This document shows, in pieces, positions 16,363 through 25,772 of a DNA stretch of 38,857 bases. Under the pieces are notes generated by a model. It was not told the origin of the DNA and ran no database searches. It worked only from the letters and a program-made list of their open reading frames with translations. Each line of letters begins with the position of its first letter. Position 1 is the first letter of the stretch. A program made the translations under genes and the position numbers. This stretch comes from Woeseiaceae bacterium. GTDB lineage: Bacteria; Pseudomonadota; Gammaproteobacteria; Steroidobacterales; Woeseiaceae. The DNA lies in contig JABDOQ010000053.1 in the NCBI GenBank assembly GCA_013043165.1, positions 1-38,857 of the forward strand, given 5' to 3'.

Positions 16363-17753
16363 CGGCGATCGTACCAGTACAGTGCGCGGCCGCTGGAGGA
16401 AACCACTGATGATTTGACGACGCGCGCGCGGGCAGCGATCGAATCGCGGAACGACTCTTCGCTGTAGCCTGGGAAGATATCTTCACGCAGGCTCAGTAGT
16501 CTTTGCACCATCGGATCGTGTTTCGGAACAAATTCGATGACACCTTTTGGCGCAATACCGACGATCCAGTCCAGGACTTCCTGCAACGGAAGGTTTTTGC
16601 TGATGGCCAGGTGGTGTACAACGGCAAGCGCGAGGACACCGTCACCGCGTGCCCTTTGCATGAGCCCCTGGCGTTCTTTTTGCATCCATCCCTGCGAGGG
16701 GCTGGGATTGGCTGCGTCCAGGTGCAATGGCAGAAAATCGACGTCCAGGTCGCTGGCTCGGCGAAACGCAAAATCAAGCGCTCCGTGATCAAAATCCAGA
16801 CCAACCGCGTGACGAGCGCCGGACTCCAGTGCCAGGAAAGAGTAATCGCCCGTATTGCAACCAATATCGAACAGCAGTTCGGGCTTAACGTTGCGTATGA
16901 ATTCGGCGACAAAGTCTCTTTTGTGTTCGGTCTCGCTGTCAACGTAGCTGTTGTCGTTTGCATAATTCTGCCAAACGGTCGCACCACTTTTTCGTGGCTC
17001 CAGCTTCGATATCCATCGATGCAGCGTATGCAGTATTTGCTCGAATCCGATCTTTGCCAACCTCCGGGTTTCAGCCCGTTTCGCTGCTTTATCGGCACTA
17101 CCGGACGCACGTTGCAGGCGTGCCTGCAGGAACACATGCGTCAGGATGTTCCAGGAAAAACGCGAGCGCCAGGGAAGAAGCTGGCTCAGCTCCTCGGCTG
17201 AAATACCTTCCATCGCACCGCGAAACCAGGCGTTGTGCGGAACGCCCAGGACAGATCGTAATAGTAAAGGGTTGACGAAATGCTCACAGAACTGCCGGTG
17301 ACCGGCCCAGAACTCGCCTTCGTCGTACATGCGCAGCGACAGACTGTCGATAAAGACAGGCTTCGTACCACGGAACTGCATGTTAAAGGCGGTCGCATCG
17401 GATAAGGTCACGTTCTTCTGCAGCGCTTTTTGATGCAGTTCGAGATGCGCCAGCGCCGCGGCCTTCATTCCCTCGAATGACCATTCGTAGGGATAGGAAA
17501 CGTATGGCAGCCGCGGGTGTTCGATGACGAGGCTTGCAGCCGCGGCGCTGTCGCCCAGCAGCGCCTTGTCGGCGCGATCTTCGCGAATGAGCAGGCCTGC
17601 TGCGACTAGCTCGTCAACGAGACCGGTCGCGCGGACGGCTTCGAAATCGGCAACACCGACGGGTGCGACTGTGCGAAATACACGATCACCCAGGTAGTAG
17701 ATGCGCCCCTTGTTATCACGGAAAGAGCCCGGTTCAGAGGTCGCGGTTGCCAC
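16359..17753 (-). CDS. SAM-dependent methyltransferase with kinase-like N-terminal segment
   Basis: 464 residues from GTG at 17753, directly after the stop of the small membrane protein. The C-terminal part is a class I methyltransferase: FDIGCNTGDYS (motif I, about 295-305), VGLDFDH (motif II) and LALAVVHHLAI (motif IV region). The N-terminal half contains SDATAFNMQFRGTKPVFIDS (118-137). Its D-x4-N...FID spacing resembles the catalytic loop and metal-binding motif of aminoglycoside-kinase-like folds, although no nucleotide loop is evident. Proteins of this build are sometimes annotated as NoeA-related nodulation-type methyltransferases. It overlaps the downstream sulfatase-like gene by 4 nt. 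The substrate is unknown. Confidence 0.78.
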   Translation of the reverse strand: MATATSEPGSFRDNKGRIYYLGDRVFRTVAPVGVADFEAVRATGLVDELVAAGLLIREDRADKALLGDSAAAASLVIEHPRLPYVSYPYEWSFEGMKAAALAHLELHQKALQKNVTLSDATAFNMQFRGTKPVFIDSLSLRMYDEGEFWAGHRQFCEHFVNPLLLRSVLGVPHNAWFRGAMEGISAEELSQLLPWRSRFSWNILTHVFLQARLQRASGSADKAAKRAETRRLAKIGFEQILHTLHRWISKLEPRKSGATVWQNYANDNSYVDSETEHKRDFVAEFIRNVKPELLFDIGCNTGDYSFLALESGARHAVGLDFDHGALDFAFRRASDLDVDFLPLHLDAANPSPSQGWMQKERQGLMQRARGDGVLALAVVHHLAISKNLPLQEVLDWIVGIAPKGVIEFVPKHDPMVQRLLSLREDIFPGYSEESFRDSIAARARVVKSSVVSSSGRALYWYDRR

Positions 17754-18020
17754 CTACTGACCACTCTGGGACTCTGATTCTGTATCGACAGCCTCGCCGG
17801 TCTCTTTTTCTTTCACGGCAGATGAAGCGACGAAGTTCGCGAGAAACGCTTTGAAGCTGTGCCAGTGAAAACGCAGCACCCCCATCGCAACGGCGACTGA
17901 TGCGAGCAGGCTCTGTAGCAGAATGCTGCCCGTGCCCGGATCGAGGTACGCGTAGCCAGGCGTTGCGAAAACAACGCATGCAAAGGAAAGCCATAAAGTG
18001 TGTCGAACGGTAGCGCGCAT
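17754..18020 (-). CDS. Small membrane protein with YLDPGTGS motif
   Basis: 88 residues from ATG at 18020, with AAAGGTC about 9 nt upstream. A signal-like hydrophobic segment (9-26) ends at GYA, followed by YLDPGTGSILLQSLLASVAVAMGVL, a second hydrophobic stretch. The tail is charged and rich in Glu and Ser. Small proteins with this YLDPGTGS motif are familiar neighbours of surface-polysaccharide and sulfatase-like genes, but I know of no function. Its stop abuts the GTG of the methyltransferase, making it the first gene of a three-gene leftward operon. Upstream in-frame ATGs exist (18086) but would add a polar extension before the signal. Confidence 0.7.
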   Translation of the reverse strand: MRATVRHTLWLSFACVVFATPGYAYLDPGTGSILLQSLLASVAVAMGVLRFHWHSFKAFLANFVASSAVKEKETGEAVDTESESQSGQ

Positions 18021-18081
18021 TTTTTGACCTTTGCAAAGGCCTGGATCGGGCCTTTCGGCAGGAATAGCGAGTGTAGCGTTT

Positions 18082-18109
18082 AACATAGTCTGGCCCGTGA
18101 AAATCACAA
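18082..18109 (-). promoter_or_regulatory. Weak candidate promoter for the leftward glycan-type operon
   Basis: On the minus strand, TTGTGA (18104-18109) and TATGTT (18082-18087) are separated by 16 nt. It lies about 60 nt upstream of the ATG at 18020 and downstream of the tRNA. Each hexamer has four matches to consensus, so this is tentative. Confidence 0.3.
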
Positions 18110-18190
18110 TGATGCAATTCACAGTATTGCCCTTTAGGTCATCGCAGCGATGGTCCGTGCGGCCGGGACCGGGCACCTGTCCGGAAAAAG

Positions 18191-18267
<77 letters not shown>

Positions 18268-18320
18268 TTTTTCCGTCGTAGCCTGATTACAGGCCAACAC
18301 AAGGAGCGCGATTCTAGCAG

Positions 18321-18345
18321 AAAAAAGCCGGGCATTGCCCGGCTT
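18321..18345 (-). terminator. Rho-independent terminator of rpoD
   Basis: On the minus strand the perfect stem AAGCCGGGC / GCCCGGCTT with a 3-nt loop is followed by a run of T (complement of 18321-18326). It lies 25 nt past the rpoD stop and before the tRNA. Confidence 0.9.
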
Positions 18346-18370
18346 CTTTGCTAACCATGGTCGTAGCGAA

Positions 18371-20182
<1,812 letters not shown>

Positions 20183-20270
20183 GACAAAACCCCTGCGGGC
20201 AAAAGATACAAACGATTAATAATACGCTCTCGGAAGAGCTCAATCCACAAATACTTCGTAAAATTTCGAC

Positions 20271-22016
20271 CTAGTTCAGCGCCCTGAGTTCCGATTTCTC
20301 GTCGTCGGATAGCCCACTAAGGCGTTGTTTTTCAATAAGAAAATCAATTCTCTCCTTGCGTCCCGCCAGTGCCAGCTGGTCCAGGCACTCGCGCAGCTCG
20401 GCAGCCGGGTCAAATTCCTCATCGAGGGGCAGGACGGCTGCGGCCAGTTTGCCGAGGTGGCGGCCCTGTTCGTCCTGTCGCCAGCGTTCAAGTAAACCTG
20501 CCGTCGTTATATTGGGCTCGCAATGCACCGTTTCAATAAGAGCCCTCAACAAATCGGCGCCCGGCCGATTGACGCCTGCCAGCCTGGCGGCATCGAGATT
20601 CTGGCCGGCCTCGGGGTGGTTCAGGATAATCGTGATGGCATGCCGAACGACGGATGGCTTGCCCGTGCCGGGTGGCGGCCGCCTCTTCCTGTCGGCGCCG
20701 GCGAACCTTCCCGTCGTGTCGCGGGTGCGCGCCGCACCACCCGCAATCATTTTCTCGAGTTTTGGCGCGGTCAGACCGACGGCTGCAGCGAGACTCTCGA
20801 TTAATAGCTCGCGGTAAACCCCTGTCGGTATCTTGTGCACCAGGGGCCTTGCCAGTTCGGCCAATCTCGCTCGTCCATCGACGGTTTCCATGTCGACCTG
20901 GCTCGCGAGTTCCTCAATAAGAAACTCGGACAGGGCGACACCGTTGTCCAGGGCATCAACGAATCCGTCGGCGCCATGCTCGTTGACGAAGGAGTCGGGA
21001 TCGTGCCCATCGGGCAGAAAAACGAATCGGATCTGGCGACCCTCACGGATTTGCGGCAGCGCGTTTTCGAGGGCTCGCCAGGCTGCCGCTTTGCCCGCAC
21101 GATCGCCATCAAAGCAGAAATGGACGTTCTCGGTCAGGCGGAACAGGTTATTCAGGTGTTCGCTGGTGGTGGCGGTACCCAGTGTCGCAACCGCGAAATC
21201 GATACCGTGCCGAGCCAGTGCGACCACGTCCATGTAGCCTTCGACGACGACGAGCTGCTCGATCTGCCGCAATGCCTTGCGGGCCTCGAACAGCCCATAA
21301 AGCTCGCGGCCCTTGTGGAAAAGCACGGTCTCGGGCGAATTCAGGTATTTTGGCTCGCCGTCACCCATGATGCGGCCGCCAAATCCAATCGTTCGGCCGC
21401 GAGTATCCCGAATCGGAAACATGATGCGATCGCGAAAACGATCATAATGCTGGCCGTTGTCCTTGCGAATGATCAGGCCAGTCGCCAGCAGGCGTTCGGT
21501 GGCTTCCGGCGATTGTCCGAACTTGTCGAGCACATTGCTCCAGCCGTCGGCCGCGTAGCCGATGCCAAAGCGTTTTGCGGTTGCGCCGTCAATGCCGCGT
21601 TCTTTCAGATAGGCTACGGCCGCCGGCGTGTCTTTCATCGCCGACTGCCAGTGTTTGGCGACGGTGTCCATGAGTGAAAACAGTTCGTCATAGCGACGGG
21701 CCGGTTTGTCGCTTTCGCTTCTCGGAACTTCGACGCCCATTGAGCCTGCGAGACTCTCGATAGCCTCGACAAAGCTCATATGATCGAATTCCATCAGGAA
21801 GCCAATGGCCGTGCCGTGTGCCCCGCAGCCAAAGCAATGATAGAAACCCTTGCCCGGGCTGACCGTGAACGACGGTGTTTTTTCATCGTGGAAGGGACAG
21901 CAGGCCTTAAATTCCCGGCCGGCCTTTTTCAACGGCACGCGGCGACCGACAACCTCGACGATGTCTGCTCTGGCGATCAGATCGTCGATAAAATCCTGAG
22001 GAATCAGTCCGGACAT
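20271..22016 (-). CDS. dnaG: DNA primase DnaG
   Basis: 581 residues, the expected size. The CHC2 zinc finger is at the N-terminus (Cys40, His43, Cys61, Cys64 within CCPFHDEKTPSF and FYHCFGCG). The TOPRIM catalytic core shows VVEGYMDVVALAR and HFCFDGDRAG. The less conserved C-terminal part corresponds to the DnaB-helicase-binding domain. DnaG makes RNA primers at the replication fork. It lies between yqeY and rpoD in the macromolecular synthesis operon. The ribosome binding site before the ATG is weak. Confidence 0.97.
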   Translation of the reverse strand: MSGLIPQDFIDDLIARADIVEVVGRRVPLKKAGREFKACCPFHDEKTPSFTVSPGKGFYHCFGCGAHGTAIGFLMEFDHMSFVEAIESLAGSMGVEVPRSESDKPARRYDELFSLMDTVAKHWQSAMKDTPAAVAYLKERGIDGATAKRFGIGYAADGWSNVLDKFGQSPEATERLLATGLIIRKDNGQHYDRFRDRIMFPIRDTRGRTIGFGGRIMGDGEPKYLNSPETVLFHKGRELYGLFEARKALRQIEQLVVVEGYMDVVALARHGIDFAVATLGTATTSEHLNNLFRLTENVHFCFDGDRAGKAAAWRALENALPQIREGRQIRFVFLPDGHDPDSFVNEHGADGFVDALDNGVALSEFLIEELASQVDMETVDGRARLAELARPLVHKIPTGVYRELLIESLAAAVGLTAPKLEKMIAGGAARTRDTTGRFAGADRKRRPPPGTGKPSVVRHAITIILNHPEAGQNLDAARLAGVNRPGADLLRALIETVHCEPNITTAGLLERWRQDEQGRHLGKLAAAVLPLDEEFDPAAELRECLDQLALAGRKERIDFLIEKQRLSGLSDDEKSELRALN

Positions 22017-22082
22017 ATTAGTACTAACGGCGACCGGGCATTGCCGGGTCTTGGTTGTTGTTATGAGGTCTGAACTCTGTAG

Positions 22083-22532
22083 TCAAAGGGCGTTAAGGCG
22101 TTCCTTGACGGTAGCGCTGACCGCGCCCATATCGACGCGGCCAGCGGCCCGGGTTTTGATCTGGCCCATGACCTTGCCCATGTCGCGAATGCTGTCAGCC
22201 CCGCTCTCGCGTATGACCTCGTCGACCATCGCGGCCAGTTCATCGGCGGTAAGCTGCTTGGGTAGATAGTGTTCGATTACGGCGATTTCGTCGCGCTCGA
22301 TTTTCACGAGGTCTTCGCGCTTGCCTTTTTCGAATTGTTCGATCGAGTCGCGGCGTTGCTTGACCATTTTGGTCAGCACGGCGAGTACGGCCGCATCGTC
22401 CATGTCAATGCGCTTGTCGACTTCGATTTGCTTGATCGCGGCGAGCATGAGTCGCACCACTTTCAGCCGGTCTTTATCACCGGCCTTCATGGCAACCTTC
22501 ATGTCTTCTGTGATTTGGCCTTTGAGGGACAT
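22083..22532 (-). CDS. yqeY: GatB/YqeY domain protein
   Basis: 149 residues matching the complete YqeY family: N-terminal MSLKGQITEDMKVAMKAGDKDRLKVVRLMLAAIKQIEVDKR, the central QRRDSIEQFEKGKREDLVKIE and the C-terminal MGQIKTRAAGRVDMGAVSATVKERL. The fold matches the tail domain of the GatB amidotransferase subunit, which contacts tRNA. The free-standing protein has no firmly established role. The gene sits between rpsU and dnaG, a common position in gammaproteobacteria such as Pseudomonas. The 50-nt spacer to rpsU contains a weak 5-bp hairpin GCTCC/GGAGC. Confidence 0.93.
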   Translation of the reverse strand: MSLKGQITEDMKVAMKAGDKDRLKVVRLMLAAIKQIEVDKRIDMDDAAVLAVLTKMVKQRRDSIEQFEKGKREDLVKIERDEIAVIEHYLPKQLTADELAAMVDEVIRESGADSIRDMGKVMGQIKTRAAGRVDMGAVSATVKERLNAL

Positions 22533-22582
22533 GGGCAGGAAAGGTAAGCGATTTGCTCCACGAATGCGGAGCTTAATTTGTT

Positions 22583-22798
22583 TTAGTAGAGACGCTTGCG
22601 CTTGGCTTCGTCGCGAGAAATGCGCTTCAAGTGGCGCTTGACGGCGGCCGCTTTCTTGCGCTTGCGCTCCTGCGTGGGCTTTTCGTAAAACTCGCGACGA
22701 CGAAGCTCGGTCAGGATTCCAGCCTTTTCACAGGCACGCTTGAAGCGCCGCAGGGCAGCGTCAAAATATTCGTTCTCTTTTACGCGAACACTTGGCAT
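22583..22798 (-). CDS. rpsU: 30S ribosomal protein S21
   Basis: 71 residues, exactly the normal S21 size. It begins [21 protein letters not shown] and ends in a basic, Arg/Lys-rich tail. S21 binds the 30S subunit near the anti-Shine-Dalgarno and assists initiation. As first gene of rpsU-yqeY-dnaG-rpoD it is preceded by a good sigma-70 promoter (22859-22887) and a GC-rich leader hairpin (22830-22846). Confidence 0.97.
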   Translation of the reverse strand: MPSVRVKENEYFDAALRRFKRACEKAGILTELRRREFYEKPTQERKRKKAAAVKRHLKRISRDEAKRKRLY

Positions 22799-22819
22799 TG
22801 TTCAGGTATTCCGTCCAGA

Positions 22820-22846
22820 CATAAATAAACCCGGCACGGGGCCGGG
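22820..22846 (-). terminator. Leader hairpin with T-rich tail upstream of rpsU (possible attenuator)
   Basis: On the minus strand CCCGGC-CCCGT-GCCGGG is followed by TTTATTTATG. The stem lies between the predicted rpsU promoter and the rpsU start, so it would fold in the leader RNA. The broken T-run makes it a leaky terminator at best. An attenuation or translational-control role is an inference. Confidence 0.4.
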
Positions 22847-22858
22847 ACTGAGCCGCAT

Positions 22859-22887
22859 ATGATAACGCCGGAATTGGCGGTTTGCAA
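22859..22887 (-). promoter_or_regulatory. Sigma-70 promoter of the rpsU-dnaG-rpoD operon
   Basis: On the minus strand TTGCAA (22882-22887) and TATCAT (22859-22864) are separated by exactly 17 nt. Each differs from consensus at one or two positions. The predicted transcript starts about 50 nt before the rpsU ATG. Confidence 0.6.
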
Positions 22888-22909
22888 AGGGTTTGGAGCC
22901 GAAATGCCG

Positions 22910-22964
22910 GGCCGGCGCCGGCCGCCGCCGCAGCGGCATGCCGCGGGCACGGCCCGCTCCTACA
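22910..22964. repeat. Cluster of three GC-rich palindromes, REP-like
   Basis: A perfect 14-bp palindrome GGCCGGCGCCGGCC (22910-22923) is followed by GCGGCATGCCGC (22933-22944) and the hairpin GCGGGC-ACG-GCCCGC (22943-22957) with CTCCTACA directly after. The last part strongly resembles the GCGGG...CCCGCTCCTACA core of Pseudomonas-type REP sequences. The cluster lies in the divergent rpsU/tsaD intergenic region. No second copy was seen in the window. Confidence 0.6.
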
Positions 22965-22982
22965 CGGTATCATCCGCCGCCT

Positions 22983-23993
22983 ATGAATATACTGGGAATC
23001 GAAACCAGCTGCGATGAAACCGGCGTGGCGCTGTACAGCACCGAGCACGGCCTGCTGGCGGATGCGCTGCACAGCCAAATTGACCTGCATGCGGTGTATG
23101 GCGGCGTGGTCCCGGAGATCGCGTCCCGCGACCACGTCCGCATGTTACTGCCTTTGATCCAGCGGGTTCTCGGTGAGGCCGGAATCGAAAAACCGGATGC
23201 AGTCGCGTATACGGCAGGGCCCGGCCTGGTCGGCGCCCTGATGGTGGGCGGGGGCATGGCGAACGGGCTCGGACTGGCCTGGGCCTGCCCGGTCATTCCC
23301 GTGCATCACATGGAAGGACACCTGCTGGCACCGATGCTCGAGGATGATCCTCCCGGGTTCCCGTTTCTGGCGCTGCTCGTGTCCGGTGGGCACACGATGC
23401 TCATCGCCGTGCGCGCGCTGGGTGACTACGGCCTGCTTGGCACGACGCTCGACGATGCGGTAGGGGAGGCGTTCGACAAAACGGCGAAGCTTCTCGGCCT
23501 CGGCTATCCGGGAGGGCCTGCGCTGGCGGCACTGGCAGAAAATGGCAACGACAAGGCGTTCGAGTTTCCACGTCCCATGCTGCAGAAACCGGGCTTTGAT
23601 TTCAGTTTCAGCGGCCTTAAGACTGCTGTGATGCTCGAAGTCCGCAAGGCCGAAGCGGCGGGCACGTTGTGCCGCGAGGATATTGCGGCGTCGTTTCAGC
23701 GCGCGGCCGTGGATACGCTCATCACACGAGCGATAAAGGCGGCCAGGTCGCAGGGGCTCGAGCGGATAGTGGTTGCCGGTGGCGTGGGTGCAAACAAGTT
23801 GCTGCGAAAGGAAATTGCGGAGCGTTTCGATGGCTCTGTCTTTTACCCCCGCATGGAGTTTTGCACGGACAACGGTGCGATGATTGCCGTCGCCGGGGCG
23901 CTTCGTTTAACGGAGGCAGCGCCGGCCGACGAAATAGAAGTTCGGTCACGCTGGTCAATCGCATCACTAAGCGCGCCGCGAGAGGCGCAATGA
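22983..23993 (+). CDS. tsaD: tRNA N6-threonylcarbamoyladenosine synthase subunit TsaD
   Basis: 336 residues from ATG at 22983. Family motifs: [18 protein letters not shown], the metal-binding HxxxH (His109 and His113 in VHHMEGH), [33 protein letters not shown] and FCTDNGAMI. TsaD transfers the threonylcarbamoyl group made by TsaC to A37 of ANN-decoding tRNAs, working with TsaB and TsaE. A longer in-frame start lies inside the palindrome cluster and was rejected because the family begins at [13 protein letters not shown]. No clear ribosome binding site precedes the ATG. The gene is divergent from rpsU and is followed by folB after 21 nt. Confidence 0.96.
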   Translation: MNILGIETSCDETGVALYSTEHGLLADALHSQIDLHAVYGGVVPEIASRDHVRMLLPLIQRVLGEAGIEKPDAVAYTAGPGLVGALMVGGGMANGLGLAWACPVIPVHHMEGHLLAPMLEDDPPGFPFLALLVSGGHTMLIAVRALGDYGLLGTTLDDAVGEAFDKTAKLLGLGYPGGPALAALAENGNDKAFEFPRPMLQKPGFDFSFSGLKTAVMLEVRKAEAAGTLCREDIAASFQRAAVDTLITRAIKAARSQGLERIVVAGGVGANKLLRKEIAERFDGSVFYPRMEFCTDNGAMIAVAGALRLTEAAPADEIEVRSRWSIASLSAPREAQ

Positions 23994-24014
23994 GACAGGA
24001 ATAGCGATCAAATT

Positions 24015-24374
24015 ATGGACAAGATTTTTCTTAACGAACTCAAGGTCGAGACAGTCATCGGCATCTGGGAATGGGAGCGCAAGATTCGCCAGACGGTCAT
24101 TATCGACCTGGAAATGAGCGCGGACATTGCGAAAGCGGCGGCCACTGACGACGTCGAAGATACGCTGAACTACAAGTCCGTTGCCAAGCGCATCCAGTCC
24201 TTCGTTTCTGATTCGAGCTTCCAGCTGGTCGAAACGCTCGCGGAGCGCATTGCCGGAATCATACGTGAAGAGTTCGGGGTTGAGTGGGTCAAAGTCCGGG
24301 TTAACAAGGTCGGCGCCATTCGAGGCTCGCGCGATGTCGGCATTCTCATCGAACGGGGCCAGTGGTCCGACTGA
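24015..24374 (+). CDS. folB: Dihydroneopterin aldolase
   Basis: 119 residues. MDKIFLNELKVETVIGIWEWERKIRQTVIIDLEM is the FolB N-terminus; the catalytic Glu (GIWEWE) and Lys region (VRVNKVGAIRGSRDVGILIER) are present. It converts 7,8-dihydroneopterin to 6-hydroxymethyl-dihydropterin and glycolaldehyde in folate synthesis. It is directly followed by folK, which uses its product (20-nt gap), so the pair is probably one operon with tsaD. Confidence 0.95.
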   Translation: MDKIFLNELKVETVIGIWEWERKIRQTVIIDLEMSADIAKAAATDDVEDTLNYKSVAKRIQSFVSDSSFQLVETLAERIAGIIREEFGVEWVKVRVNKVGAIRGSRDVGILIERGQWSD

Positions 24375-24394
24375 ACACGAGCCCGGAGAGAGTC

Positions 24395-24883
24395 ATGTCA
24401 ATTGTCTACCTTGGGCTCGGCAGCAACATACGGCCCGAAGAGAACCTCAGCCTTGCCGTGCGCGAACTGCGGCGGTGCTACGGTGACCTCGATGTCTCGT
24501 CGGTCTATCGTGGCGCAGCCATTGGCTTTGAGGGTGATGACTTTCTGAACCTCGTTGTGCGGCTCAGATCGGAACAGACGCCCGTCGAAATCTGCCGTGA
24601 AATCGAGCGATTGCATGATTTGGCGGGACGCGATCGGGGCAACGGCAAATGGTCATCACGCCCGCTCGATATCGACCTGCTGCTGTACGATGACCAGGTC
24701 ATCGATGAGCGCCCGGTGCGGGTGCCGCGCAGCGACATCCTGAAATACAGCTTCGTGCTGCGGCCGCTGGCAGAACTGGCTCCGGACCTGGTGCACCCGG
24801 TGACGGGCAAGTCGATGCTGGCTCATTGGCAGGAATTTGACGCCGCGAGTCAACCGCTCGAACTCGTCGGGATTATTTTGTAA
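24395..24883 (+). CDS. folK: 2-amino-4-hydroxy-6-hydroxymethyldihydropteridine pyrophosphokinase
   Basis: 162 residues from ATG at 24395, preceded by GGAGAG (24385-24390). IVYLGLGSNIRPEENL, RGAAIGFEGDDFLNLVVRL, NGKWSSRPLDIDLLLYDD and VPRSDILKYSFVLRPLAELAPDLVHP are all HPPK signature blocks; the two Asp of DIDLL bind Mg2+. The usual first Arg before PLDID is present. The enzyme transfers pyrophosphate from ATP to the product of FolB. A GTG frame opens earlier at 24362, overlapping folB, but has no family support. Confidence 0.95.
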   Translation: MSIVYLGLGSNIRPEENLSLAVRELRRCYGDLDVSSVYRGAAIGFEGDDFLNLVVRLRSEQTPVEICREIERLHDLAGRDRGNGKWSSRPLDIDLLLYDDQVIDERPVRVPRSDILKYSFVLRPLAELAPDLVHPVTGKSMLAHWQEFDAASQPLELVGIIL

Positions 24884-24969
24884 ACGCGGCGTCGATAGCC
24901 GGGGACTCTGCAGGGGGCTCGTGCCGCCCACGGTGTGCAACGCTCCAGGGTTTCCGGTGGTCGAGTGGA

Positions 24970-25719
24970 CTACCAGCCGATCGATCGACCGCCGTCCACT
25001 GCGATGATCTGGCCCGTCACGTACGTCGCATCGCGCATCAGGTATAGCACGCAGCCGGCGATATCGGCCGGATCTCCGGCTCGCTGCAGCGGCACCTGCC
25101 GCAGGATCGTTTGCTGCGCTGCGTCGCTCATGCCGTCTTCGGGCCAGAGAATGGCGCCGGGCGACACCCCATTTACGCGGATATCGGGTGCCAGGTCTTT
25201 TGCGAGCGAACGCGTCAGCATCGCGAGGCCGGCTTTGGCCGGGCCGTACACGGCGTGATTGCGCAGCGGTCGCTGGGCATGAATATCAACAATGTTGACG
25301 ATCGTCCCGCCATGCTGCCGCAAATGCGGTACCGCTGCCTGCGAAAGGAACAGCGGCGCTTTCAGGTTGCTGCCGACCAGGTCGTCCCACTGTGCTGCGG
25401 TGATGCTGTCCACCGGAGTCGGGTAGAAAGTTGACGCGTTGTTGACGAGACAGTCGAGGCGTCCGGCCCAGTCCGTCACTTCGCTAATCAGCTGTGGCAG
25501 CTGTTGCAGGTCGAGCAGGTCAGCTGCAAATGTTGCGGCCGAGTCGGTTCGTTCATTGTTGAATCGTGTCGCGAGGCTGTCGGCCTCAGTTGCCGAACTC
25601 CGATAATGAATTGCCACGCGCGCGCCGTTTTCATGAAGCCGTGTCACAATAGCCGCGCCGATTCGTCGGGCGGCGCCGGTTACGAGCACGACTTTGCCAT
25701 TCAGGTCTTGTTCCGACAT
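24970..25719 (-). CDS. Pteridine reductase (SDR family, FolM-like)
   Basis: 249 residues from ATG at 25719. The cofactor motif is TGAARRIGAAI, where the Arg pair replaces the usual SSGIG; this is characteristic of PTR1/FolM pteridine reductases. NNASTFYPTP follows, then the catalytic Y-x-x-x-K as YGPAKAG with Asp in NIVDIHAQRPL, and a C-terminal VDGGRSIGW. Such enzymes reduce dihydropterins or dihydrobiopterin with NADPH. The location next to folB and folK supports this. It is convergent with folK (86-nt gap without an evident terminator) and divergent from the midA-type gene (53 nt). Confidence 0.85.
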   Translation of the reverse strand: MSEQDLNGKVVLVTGAARRIGAAIVTRLHENGARVAIHYRSSATEADSLATRFNNERTDSAATFAADLLDLQQLPQLISEVTDWAGRLDCLVNNASTFYPTPVDSITAAQWDDLVGSNLKAPLFLSQAAVPHLRQHGGTIVNIVDIHAQRPLRNHAVYGPAKAGLAMLTRSLAKDLAPDIRVNGVSPGAILWPEDGMSDAAQQTILRQVPLQRAGDPADIAGCVLYLMRDATYVTGQIIAVDGGRSIGW

Positions 25720-25772
25720 CAAAAATCCTGACTCATGAATTAGACGACATTCTTAAAGACTTTACAGCTTAC

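Noticed and set aside
22553-22582. Terminator between rpsU and yqeY, as in E. coli
   Set aside because: Only a 5-bp stem GCTCC/GGAGC without a T-run is present; too weak to call.
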